From: Streptomyces luteolifulvus
GTDB lineage: Bacteria > Actinomycetota > Actinomycetes > Streptomycetales > Streptomycetaceae
DNA: 64,000 nt
Assembly: GCF_008806595.1 (NCBI RefSeq)
Contig: NZ_VZRB01000003.1
Span: 62,001-126,000 of the forward strand
Reading direction: 5' to 3'
In this document: positions 18,635 through 25,547 of the stretch, one piece after another
How the letters are laid out: each line of letters starts with the position of its first letter
Position numbering within the stretch: the first letter of the stretch is position 1
Made by a program: the position numbers and the translations under genes
The notes under the pieces: model-generated
The model's database searches: none
What the model was told of the DNA's origin: nothing
What the model saw: only the letters and a program-made list of their open reading frames with translations

Positions 18635-19282
18635 ATGAGGAACATGTCGATTTTGGCAGCTAGCCTATTTGGATGGGACTGGGGGAATGTGCCCGCCTGG
18701 GTCGGCACAGCTTCTGTGGTTCTCGCTGCTATTGCATACAGGCGTAGCGTTCGCGATCAGAAGATGGCGCAAGCGCGCAAGATAGCAGCATGGGTCATAG
18801 GTAGCGCCCACGGCGATACAGAATCAGATCATGAAAGACAACCCGAACTACTGGTGAGCAATTCCAGCGACGCCTCAATATTCGAGCTGAAGGTAAGGGA
18901 TGGCATCACTGGTCAGACACTTTGTTCCCCGATTTCGGAGGTCCCGGCGACTTCAAAGGCTCGCCACAGGATGGATTTGGCGGATGACGCGGAGGTACAG
19001 GCGATTTGGGCTGCCGCCATGCTGGGGATGATAGTGGTGTGGGCTTCTTCTGAATCCACTGATATCGATGTGGATCTGCTCGAAATGCCACTACGGATGG
19101 AGTTCAGGGACGCCCAGGGGATGTGGTGGAAGCGCGATTCATCAGGAAAGGTTAGGCCCCTGAGATTGTCAATTCCTGACCGGCTTGCATTCGCCCTTAC
19201 TCGATGGTCCGCAAAGAAGGCTTTTCGTGAACTCAGAAAGGAGCAAAAGGTGGCCGAGAAGGTCAATGAGGAAGCTAATTGA
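18635..19282 (+). CDS. Hypothetical single-pass membrane protein on the island
   Basis: 215 aa, unrecognised family. One N-terminal membrane segment (VPAWVGTASVVLAAIAYRRS, residues about 18-37) is followed by a positively charged stretch (RDQKMAQARKIAAW), so the rest is probably cytoplasmic: a beta-rich middle and a basic C-terminal helix (AFRELRKEQKVAEKVNEE). Codon use is strikingly unlike Streptomyces core genes, with ATA, CTA, AGA and TCA codons, pointing to recent transfer. It converges on the TerD-nuclease gene across a long hairpin. Start ATG 18635; ATG 18644 is possible. Confidence 0.7.
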   Translation: MRNMSILAASLFGWDWGNVPAWVGTASVVLAAIAYRRSVRDQKMAQARKIAAWVIGSAHGDTESDHERQPELLVSNSSDASIFELKVRDGITGQTLCSPISEVPATSKARHRMDLADDAEVQAIWAAAMLGMIVVWASSESTDIDVDLLEMPLRMEFRDAQGMWWKRDSSGKVRPLRLSIPDRLAFALTRWSAKKAFRELRKEQKVAEKVNEEAN

Positions 19283-19436
19283 TTGACACCTATGGGAGCC
19301 GCACTGCATCGCCGAGGTCGTGGCAAACCGAGGCCGAGTCGCCCAGATCAGCGCCCAATCAGGCCACAAATGCTCGCAGCTTCCCAAGCTCAGGGCGCTC
19401 TCCCGTTTGCACCAGGTGGCCTTTGGTACGCGCCCG

Positions 19437-19479
19437 GTGGACAGTTGCACGTGAACCGCGGCTACGTGCAACTGTCCAC
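19437..19479. terminator. 16-bp perfect inverted repeat between convergent island genes
   Basis: GTGGACAGTTGCACGT (19437-19452) and ACGTGCAACTGTCCAC (19464-19479) form a mismatch-free 16-bp stem with an 11-nt loop, ten bases beyond the TerD-nuclease stop. No T tract. A bidirectional terminator is the simplest reading; a protein site or mobile-element scar is also possible. Confidence 0.6.
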
Positions 19480-19488
19480 GGCCGGACG

Positions 19489-21528
19489 TCATCCCGTTCT
19501 GGCACCTTCCTTTGCTGATGCTTGTCGGGGCCTCGGGCGGTCCAGGTGGACTACCACGGTGGTGTAGAAGCGGTTCACGGCGTCGTCGACGCTGCGGATG
19601 AAGCCGGATTCGGCGTTCCCGCGGCTGCTTCCCATGCTCTTGAACAGGGATAGGCGGAAGCCGGTGATGTGGGTGTCGTTGTTCTTTGGGAGCATGTCCG
19701 CCGGTTCCGGGCGGAGCCGTTCCAGTGTGCCCCGTGGCCCCCCGGGCTCTCCTTCGACCAGGGTTTCGATGTGGAGGTCTGCCGGTGCCTCGGCCAGGCG
19801 GCGGATGAGGCGTTTTGCCCAGGTCAGCGGGTATCCCTGCTCGGGTGCGGGGATCTCGATGGAGGTGCGGAGCTTGGCGGTGCGCAGGTCGGCGCTAATC
19901 GCCAGAATTCCGGGTGCGCCCTCGATCCGGAGCTCTGCCTGGAGTCTGCCGTCGAGGCAGAGCTGATCGGCCAGGCCGCTGCGGCGTGCTTTCGGATCGG
20001 CCCCGCGCTTGGCCCGCTGAACGGGCAGTACCTTCTGTCCGAGTCCGCCACCGAGGCTCAGGCAGATCTGGCGGATGAGCCGTTCCCAGCTCTCGACCAC
20101 GTCCAGGGCGCGCGAGTCGCCCTGGCACAGGGTTTCGTCATCGATTCCGTTGCGTACAGGAACCCAGGCCGATCCCATGTTCTGGAAGCCGTGGCAGCCG
20201 GAGTTCTCATGCCGCAGGTAGTACAGCAGTTCCTGAAGCAGCCAAGCATGTGCCTTGTCTCCGACGCCCTCGTGCCGGATCAGCATCTGCGCCTGGTGGG
20301 TGACTTCGGCCCAGGACAGGTGCCAGAGAGCCACCTTGTGCTTGCGTCGGCCGTCGATCTTGACGTCGACGAGCGGGCTGCCGTCCAGCGCGACGTCGTT
20401 CGACAGTGTGATCACGGCCTCGTAGCCACGGCGTGCGGCGATGTCCACATAGGCCTGCACCTGCTCGGGCCTGAGGCCGTTGCCGTTGGTCTTGGTCTCC
20501 ACCAGCGCGGTCCACAGTTTGCCGGCCCGCTCGACACGGACCACCCCGTCGGGGCGCCGCGGGGTATCGCCGTGCGGCAGCGAGACCTCGGTGAACGTCT
20601 CCATACGGCCCGACGGCGCTCCGAACGCCGCCGTGAGTCTCCGGCCGAACTCCGGCACCTGTGCCATCACTGACAGCAGTACCGACGTAGCGCGCATTTC
20701 CCGGTCCCGGTCGGACTTGAGTACCGAGACCGGAAAGAGCCTGGCCTGCTTCCAGGACTCATTGTCCGCCAGAGACTTCCTGGCCACCCTGGACACGGTG
20801 ACCTTCTTCTTCGCGGTGCGAGGCCGTGCCGCCTTCTTGGGCCCCAGCTCGTCGCCAGGCGGGCGGGGAGCCGGAACAAGGCCTGGCGTCACCTGCGGTT
20901 CCTGCTCTACGGCCGGAGCCGGAACCGTCGTATCAGCGTGCTCGCTGCTCTCTGCGCCGTTCAGCGCTTCCTCTGCGCCCGCGTCGTCCTCGATGTCGAC
21001 GCCGAAATCCGTCGCCAGACCGGCCAGGCCGGTGTCATAGCCCTGCCCGACGGCACGGAACCTCCACTCTTCCCCACGCCGGTATAACTCACCGAAGATG
21101 ATTGCGCTCACCGTGCCCGCGTCATCGATGCCGAACCTGAGGAGGCTCTCGCCGCCCCCGTCGGCCAATTTCACCTTCAGGTCTTCCAGCTCCCCGAAAC
21201 CAGCTCCCTCGTAGCGGCTCGCCGCCACGACGATCCGGTCGATGCCGGACGGGACCGCGGTCAAGTCGAAGCTAATCCGGTCCTCGTCGCCGCTCTCCGT
21301 TGGCGTCTTGCCCAGCAGTTGCACACTCCCGTCAGCGGCAACCGGGTTGTTGTAGAAGTAGAAGTCGCCGTCACTGCGCACCTTGCCGTTCGCATCCAGC
21401 AGCAGGACGGACACGTCCGCATCGCCTTCACCCGTCGGGCTGACCCAGCTCAAACTCACGATCACCGAGGCGGCGTTCTCACTCAAGGCCGCCAGCGCCA
21501 CGTTCGAGCCCTTGACCATCTCATGCAT
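19489..21528 (-). CDS. TerD-domain protein fused to a PD-(D/E)XK-like nuclease domain
   Basis: 679 aa. Residues 1-165 are TerD-like: VKGSNVALAAL, VSLSWVSPTGEGDADVSVLLLDANGKV, FYFYNNP, DRIVVAASRYE and a C-terminal GELYRRGEEWRFRAVGQGYDTGLAGLATDFGV, including acidic Ca-binding positions. After a Pro/Ala linker and a basic stretch (KKAARPRTAKKKVTVSRVARKS) comes a restriction-nuclease-like core: RPDGVVRVE, then WTALVETKTNGN, giving the D...ExK signature, and QVQAYVDIAARRGYEAVITLSND. The C-terminal 250 residues are unassigned. Start ATG 21528 chosen because GGGGGG stands just upstream. TerD proteins have been linked to stress and DNA-processing systems; the fusion suggests a nucleic-acid-targeting role, possibly defence. 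Confidence 0.78.
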   Translation of the reverse strand: MHEMVKGSNVALAALSENAASVIVSLSWVSPTGEGDADVSVLLLDANGKVRSDGDFYFYNNPVAADGSVQLLGKTPTESGDEDRISFDLTAVPSGIDRIVVAASRYEGAGFGELEDLKVKLADGGGESLLRFGIDDAGTVSAIIFGELYRRGEEWRFRAVGQGYDTGLAGLATDFGVDIEDDAGAEEALNGAESSEHADTTVPAPAVEQEPQVTPGLVPAPRPPGDELGPKKAARPRTAKKKVTVSRVARKSLADNESWKQARLFPVSVLKSDRDREMRATSVLLSVMAQVPEFGRRLTAAFGAPSGRMETFTEVSLPHGDTPRRPDGVVRVERAGKLWTALVETKTNGNGLRPEQVQAYVDIAARRGYEAVITLSNDVALDGSPLVDVKIDGRRKHKVALWHLSWAEVTHQAQMLIRHEGVGDKAHAWLLQELLYYLRHENSGCHGFQNMGSAWVPVRNGIDDETLCQGDSRALDVVESWERLIRQICLSLGGGLGQKVLPVQRAKRGADPKARRSGLADQLCLDGRLQAELRIEGAPGILAISADLRTAKLRTSIEIPAPEQGYPLTWAKRLIRRLAEAPADLHIETLVEGEPGGPRGTLERLRPEPADMLPKNNDTHITGFRLSLFKSMGSSRGNAESGFIRSVDDAVNRFYTTVVVHLDRPRPRQASAKEGARTG

Positions 21529-21840
21529 GAAGCCCCCCAGATTTCGCAATTCGGGCACTTAGCTGCCCCCGCCTAGGCCACCCACCCCACGCCGCCGTCA
21601 TGTGACGTACGGCACAACGAACGACTGTAGTACCCGATAACGAGACCGCGGGAGTGTCCGGAAACATCAAGCGGCGAGAACCAAGGGTCAACAGAGCGGC
21701 TCCACAAGCCCCGTCAGCCCCGGCCGAGGGAACACACCCCCGGACGTGGATCAAGAAGCATCGCTCACGAACCTGCCGACACAGTCCGGCGCTGTGACAG
21801 GGCCGGATGCTGCGGTGAGTGGACCGCGTGCGGGAACACA

Positions 21841-21975
21841 GTCGACTTCTGCCAAGTGGACCTCACCGGATTCCATCCCGCGATCGCGCAGCACATCGCC
21901 CTGCACGACCCCGCCCGCGTGCTGCGCAAAGTCAAGGCCAGGCGGCGCGTGCTGAACCATCACACGCTCATTCCA
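21841..21975 (+). pseudogene. DUF6221-like remnant
   Basis: The frame through 21856 encodes FHPAIAQHIALHDPARVLRKV followed by KARRRVLN, closely matching the characteristic HIArHDPARVLreveAKRril core of the actinobacterial DUF6221 family. The expected N-terminal 60 residues and the C-terminal tail (usually ending in a PYADHPDYR-like sequence) are absent. I read it as a decayed fragment. The rest of 21529-22179 shows no other gene. Confidence 0.6.
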
Positions 21976-22179
21976 GCCGAAGGCGACCCAGAGCGTCCCG
22001 GGGATGACCGTGATGACTGCCAGTTCGACGGTGACCTCCGGCCGTGCGACGACCTACTCGAGGTGCAGGGGCTTCACCAGGTCTCGAAACACCAGGTCAG
22101 TGGCGTGACGCGGTTGTTCCCGTCCGGATCTGTGCCGACGGCCACAGCCAGAGGGATACACGTGGGCTCATACTGAGCC

Positions 22180-22401
22180 ATGACTAAGCCTGCGGCACCG
22201 AAGCGTCACTTGCCTACCAGCCCCTTCAAGGCCCCAGTCCCACCGGCTCCCAAGCACTTCGCCATGGGCGACCAGGTCACACACGACATGTACGGCCTCG
22301 GCCAGGTGATCGGCATCGAGGACGGAATCGCGGCGCTCGTGGATTTCGGCTCGACGCAAATGCGGATCTTGAGCCCGTACGCCAAGATGACCAAGCTGTA
22401 G
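22180..22401 (+). CDS. Small conserved actinobacterial protein (CarD/SH3-like fold suspected)
   Basis: 73 aa: a Pro-rich N-terminus, then HFAMGDQVTHDMYGLGQVIG followed by IEDGIAALVDFG and RILSPYAKMTKL. This short beta-rich pattern, with GDxVxHDxYGLGxV, is widespread in Streptomyces, often near mobile regions, and recalls the N-terminal CarD/TRCF-type RNA-polymerase-interacting fold. Function untested. Start ATG 22180. It is followed 48 bp later by another small gene on the same strand. Confidence 0.7.
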   Translation: MTKPAAPKRHLPTSPFKAPVPPAPKHFAMGDQVTHDMYGLGQVIGIEDGIAALVDFGSTQMRILSPYAKMTKL

Positions 22402-22449
22402 GACCGCTGTGCCCGGTCACGGCACACCAGGCCCCATCAGGGACCTGTA

Positions 22450-22650
22450 ATGAAAGGCAGACCTGTCATCGACTCGACGTCGCTGTTCTCCGCTCTGGAA
22501 CGGCAACCCCGCCGTTCCACTGCAGTATCGCCGCCTCCGACTACAAAGCCCTTCCAGGCCCCGGACTTCGGAGAAGACGAGATCTTCTGGTCCGAGGATG
22601 CACAGGTGCCCGCCCCGGGCACGCGTGCGACGCGGCCCAAGGCTGCCTAG
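22450..22650 (+). CDS. Small hypothetical protein
   Basis: 66 aa, MKGRPVIDSTSLFSALERQ at the start and FQAPDFGEDEIFWSEDA near the end; acidic and probably unstructured in the middle. No family recognised. Coding nature is suggested by position behind the preceding small gene and by the acidic, Phe/Trp-containing tail, but it could be spurious. Confidence 0.45.
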   Translation: MKGRPVIDSTSLFSALERQPRRSTAVSPPPTTKPFQAPDFGEDEIFWSEDAQVPAPGTRATRPKAA

Positions 22651-22706
22651 CGGTGGTTTCGACAGCTACCCGCGGGCTGTCTCCGGTGCTGCGGTGACGA
22701 GTGCGG

Positions 22707-22728
22707 CCGTCTCAATTTCCGTCTCATT
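22707..22728. other. Probable integrase arm-type binding repeats, right side
   Basis: CCGTCTCAATTT followed by CCGTCTCATT, matching the pair at 14925-14947 with only two or three differences. Lies 115 bp inside attR. See the left-side entry. Confidence 0.5.
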
Positions 22729-22843
22729 CAGCCCCGTTCACGGTCGTTCAGGCGAGAGCCGGAGCCGTCCCCGCACCGATGGCCAGCCGCCCATGAACGC
22801 AGGTGAACGTCCACGCACGCAGCTCACCGCCCCACCAACACAG

Positions 22844-22894
22844 TTGGAAAGCGTGTTGGGGGCAACCCCTCACGAGTTCGAATCTCGTATCCTC
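22844..22894 (+). other. attR (51-bp direct repeat of tRNA-Ser 3' part)
   Basis: Exact copy of 14807-14857. It includes the T-arm and most of the acceptor strand but no 5' half, so it is not a functional tRNA. It marks the right end of the 8 kb island. Confidence 0.9.
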
Positions 22895-22902
22895 GCCGGC
22901 TC

Positions 22903-22936
22903 AGAGGGCCGGACCATGAAAGTGGTCCGGCCCTCT
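22903..22936 (+). terminator. Terminator beyond attR (former tRNA-Ser terminator)
   Basis: 14-bp perfect stem, AGAGGGCCGGACCA (22903-22916) and TGGTCCGGCCCTCT (22923-22936), loop TGAAAG. Its position just after the repeated tRNA 3' end suggests it was the original tRNA-Ser terminator before integration. Confidence 0.7.
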
Positions 22937-23342
22937 GGCGTATCTCGCCCCACGCACCGCCACAATGCATCCCGCAGAGCAACGTCATCCCTGAAAGGGG
23001 TGGGGTCGGTCAAGTGTGGTGCTTGTCCGGGTTCTTCCTGTTGGGTCGTGGGCTGAGGGCGTGCTCGGGCAGGGGGACGGTGTGCGCCCGTTCCCAGGGT
23101 GTGTGCTGTGGTCCCGCCGGCTGGGGGCGGGACGTTGTGGCGTGTGCTCTTCACCAGGTGTGATGCTGAAATGGCGGCGCTCCGGCTGCCGGTCATCCCT
23201 TCGCCGCGTCCGCGGTGGTGCTGTGGTGCGGCATGGTGTGGTTCGGCACACGGCCGACGGGATCAATCAGCGGAGCGGCCGTGCCGCGGGGCGGGGCCAG
23301 ACGTTGCGGCGATCGCGCGTCGGTCGTGGGTCCGGATGCTGC
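22937..23342. other. Non-coding, GT-rich stretch between attR and the IS110 element
   Basis: About 400 bases with no credible gene on either strand; several GTGTG and GGTGTG runs on the + strand. Part of it, nearest 23342, should belong to the IS110 element's non-coding end, whose boundary cannot be fixed by eye because this family usually lacks terminal inverted repeats. Confidence 0.4.
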
Positions 23343-24386
23343 TCATCCGTTGTCCTGGCGGGCCAGGCAGCGGACTTCGCCGTCGCGCAGCCCGTAGTAG
23401 ACGAGGGTGAGCAGTTTGCGGGCCGCGGCGGCCTTGGCGATGTTGCGTGCCTCGGCGCCGCGACGTGCCTCGATCCGCTCCCGGTGGGCGCGCATCGGGG
23501 TGCCTTCGGGGGCGTGCTGGACGGCCTCCACGGCGGCCCAGCGCACCAGTTTGGAGCCCTGCTTGGTCAGGTGACCCCGCATCACCTTCAGATCCGACTC
23601 GCGGTGGCGCGGGGTGAGCCCGGCCCAGGAGCACAGGTGCTTGGGCGATGGGAATCGCGTCACGTCGCCGATCTCGGCGGTGAACACGGCGGCCAGGACC
23701 GGGCCGATCCCGCCGATGGACTGGATCGCCTGGTAGCCGGGGTGGCCGGCGAGCCGGGTGGCGATCTGCCGGTCGAGCCAGGCGAGCTGCGTGTCGAACG
23801 CGCTCATCACCGCGCGCAGTGCCCGCAGCCGCGTCGCGTAGCCGACGGGCAGTGGCAGGTCGTCGAGGAAGGCAGCGCCGCGGGTGCCGAACAGGTCGCT
23901 CATCGGCAACGCGATGCCCTGCTTGGCCACCACACCGTGGGCCTGGTTGCGGCAGCTGGTGCGCAGGTTCACCAGCTTGTGCCGCCCGCGCACCATTTCC
24001 CGCAGCTCGCGGGTCTCGGGCGGAGCCAGCCAGGACTCCGGCAGACGCCCGAGCCGCAGCAGGTCGGCCAGGTCGGCGGCGTCCCTCTCGTCGTTCTTCA
24101 CCCGCCGGTAGGTGAACGCCTTCACCCCCAGTGGGTGGGCCAGGTGGACCTCGGCGCCCGCCTCGGCGAGCGCGTCGGCTGCCCAGTACCAGCCGAGTGT
24201 GGCCTCCAGCACGACCTTCGCCCCCGGTCCGGCCTTGGCGATCTCGCGCTTGAGCCGGGCCGGATCATTGTTGATCCGGACCATCTTTCCCACTCGTTGC
24301 CCGTCCGATGCCATGCGCACGAGCACGGAGCGGCGCCGGTGCAGGTCCATTCCCACCCACTGCACACCGTCGTACGGTGACGTCAT
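23343..24386 (-). mobile_element. IS110-family transposase
   Basis: 347 aa. N-terminal DEDD (RuvC-like) domain: QWVGMDLHRRRSVLVRMASDG, VVLEATLGWYWAADAL, VKNDERDAADLADLLRLG with the conserved acidic residues. C-terminal transposase_20 domain: SIGGIGPVLAAVFTAEIGDVTRFPSPKHLCSWAGLTPRHRESD with the serine in the GSK segment (KQGSKLVRWAAVEA). Full length and uninterrupted, so possibly active. Start ATG 24386 with GGGGAGG upstream. IS110 enzymes are now known to be guided by a bridge RNA made from the element's non-coding end. Confidence 0.93.
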
Positions 24387-24540
24387 TGAGGGCCTCCCCG
24401 AGTTCGGACTCCAACCTGAGCCGAGCATCCCGCGCACCCGGCAGGAGCGGGAGGCCCCGCTCCTTTCATCGCATCAGCGGCATTTCGAGCCGCCGCCTCC
24501 TTCGCCTCCGAGAGCGTGAGGTGCTCGCCCACCGCGCATC
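24387..24540 (-). ncRNA. Candidate IS110 bridge-RNA region
   Basis: Non-coding stretch directly upstream of the transposase, where IS110-group elements encode the bridge RNA. It contains an 8-bp perfect hairpin (GGAGCGGG 24444-24451, CCCGCTCC 24456-24463, loop AGGC). Target- and donor-binding loops could not be assigned by eye. The remainder up to 24704 has no gene. Confidence 0.3.
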
Positions 24541-24685
24541 TCACCCCGGGTGCATGTGGACAGACCAATTGCCCACCGAGCAACTGCGGAACCTTCAGCT
24601 CGATCGACCTGAAGACGTCTGCCGAAGGCAGCAAGGCAGCAAGGACATGGACTCTCGGGCAACCACCTGGTACGGGCGCTTACAC

Positions 24686-24703
24686 CAAGAGTATGGTCTC
24701 TTG
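24686..24703. promoter_or_regulatory. Operator-like palindrome before the RHH antitoxin
   Basis: CAAGAG (24686-24691), spacer TATGGT, CTCTTG (24698-24703): a perfect 6-bp inverted repeat ending one base before the ATG. GTATGG also occurs as a direct repeat at 24691-24696 and 24703-24708. Likely autoregulatory site; its position implies a very short or absent leader. Confidence 0.6.
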
Positions 24704-24704
24704 T

Positions 24705-24983
24705 ATGGCAACCAAGAAGGTGACGGTGACGATCCCCGAGGATCTGCTGGACGAGATCCGCGCTGAGGTGGCTGAGCGAGGACTTTCGGCATACGTCGCC
24801 GAAGCGCTGCGGTTCAAACGCGACCGGGACCGGCTGCTGGAGCTGGTCGACTGGCTGCAGGAGGAACACGGTCCGGTCACCGAGGACGAGCGCGCTGCAG
24901 CACTCGCGGAACTGGAAGATGTCGACGCCGAGCACGAGCGCCGCCGCACCTCCGGAGGGCACAACGCCGGAGAAGCTGCGTGA
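24705..24983 (+). CDS. Ribbon-helix-helix antitoxin (VapB-like)
   Basis: 92 aa. N-terminal RHH domain: ATKKVTVTIPEDLLDEIRAEV with the beta-strand KVTVTIP that reads DNA, followed by GLSAYVAEALRFKRDRDRL. The C-terminal acidic tail (EDERAAALAELEDVDAEHERR) is the usual toxin-neutralising part. Its stop overlaps the PIN gene start (GTGA). ATG 24705 chosen because the palindrome precedes it and the upstream extension is unlike the family. Confidence 0.88.
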   Translation: MATKKVTVTIPEDLLDEIRAEVAERGLSAYVAEALRFKRDRDRLLELVDWLQEEHGPVTEDERAAALAELEDVDAEHERRRTSGGHNAGEAA

Positions 24984-25405
24984 AGAAGCGAGCCAGTGAG
25001 CACAGGCAGCGGCCACTGCGCGTCTTTGTCCTCGACTGCGAGGCCCTGTCTCTCGCTGTGCGTGGCGACCGGAAGATGATCGCCCGGCTCGACCTCGCAG
25101 CCCGGGGCGAAGCCGAGGTGGTCACGTCCCCCATGACGCTGGTCGAGGCGTACGACGGCAGAACCACCGAACAGCGCTGGGACTGGGTGCTTATCCGGCT
25201 CAGAGTCGCCGACATCGGAAAGGAGGAGGCCCGCCAGGCCCGTCGGCTCCTGTCCGACGCCAAGCTCCACGGCCACAAGTACGCGATCGACGCGGTGCTC
25301 GCCGTCATCGCCCAACAGCAGAAGGGGCAGGTCACAGTCTTCACCTCGGACGTGGACGACCTGGAGAAGCTGGTCCCGGACTCGATCGTCGTCAAGCGGG
25401 TTTGA
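24980..25405 (+). CDS. PIN-domain toxin (VapC-like ribonuclease)
   Basis: 141 aa. PIN-domain acidic residues are present: FVLDCEALSLAV (D near the first strand), SPMTLVEAYDG (E), YAIDAVLAVIA (D), and VFTSDVDDLEKL (D). VapC enzymes cleave specific tRNAs or rRNA; the target here is unknown. Coupled to the antitoxin by a four-base overlap. The pair lies between the IS110 element and the core copper gene, a common spot for mobile TA modules. Confidence 0.87.
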   Translation: MKKRASEHRQRPLRVFVLDCEALSLAVRGDRKMIARLDLAARGEAEVVTSPMTLVEAYDGRTTEQRWDWVLIRLRVADIGKEEARQARRLLSDAKLHGHKYAIDAVLAVIAQQQKGQVTVFTSDVDDLEKLVPDSIVVKRV

Positions 25406-25547
25406 CCGGCGCCCTGGTCTCATCACCGCCGTCCACCATGCCTCCTGCAGCGCACACAACCGAAGTGTGTGTGCGTGCTGGGTAGGAGCTCAGCGATCGA
25501 TGCCCGTCACAGAGGACTGGGGTCCGCGGGGCCGTGATCGCCCATGA

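Noticed and set aside
22844..22894. Second tRNA-Ser gene
   Set aside because: Only the 3' part is present; no 5' acceptor strand or D-arm upstream, so it is an att repeat.
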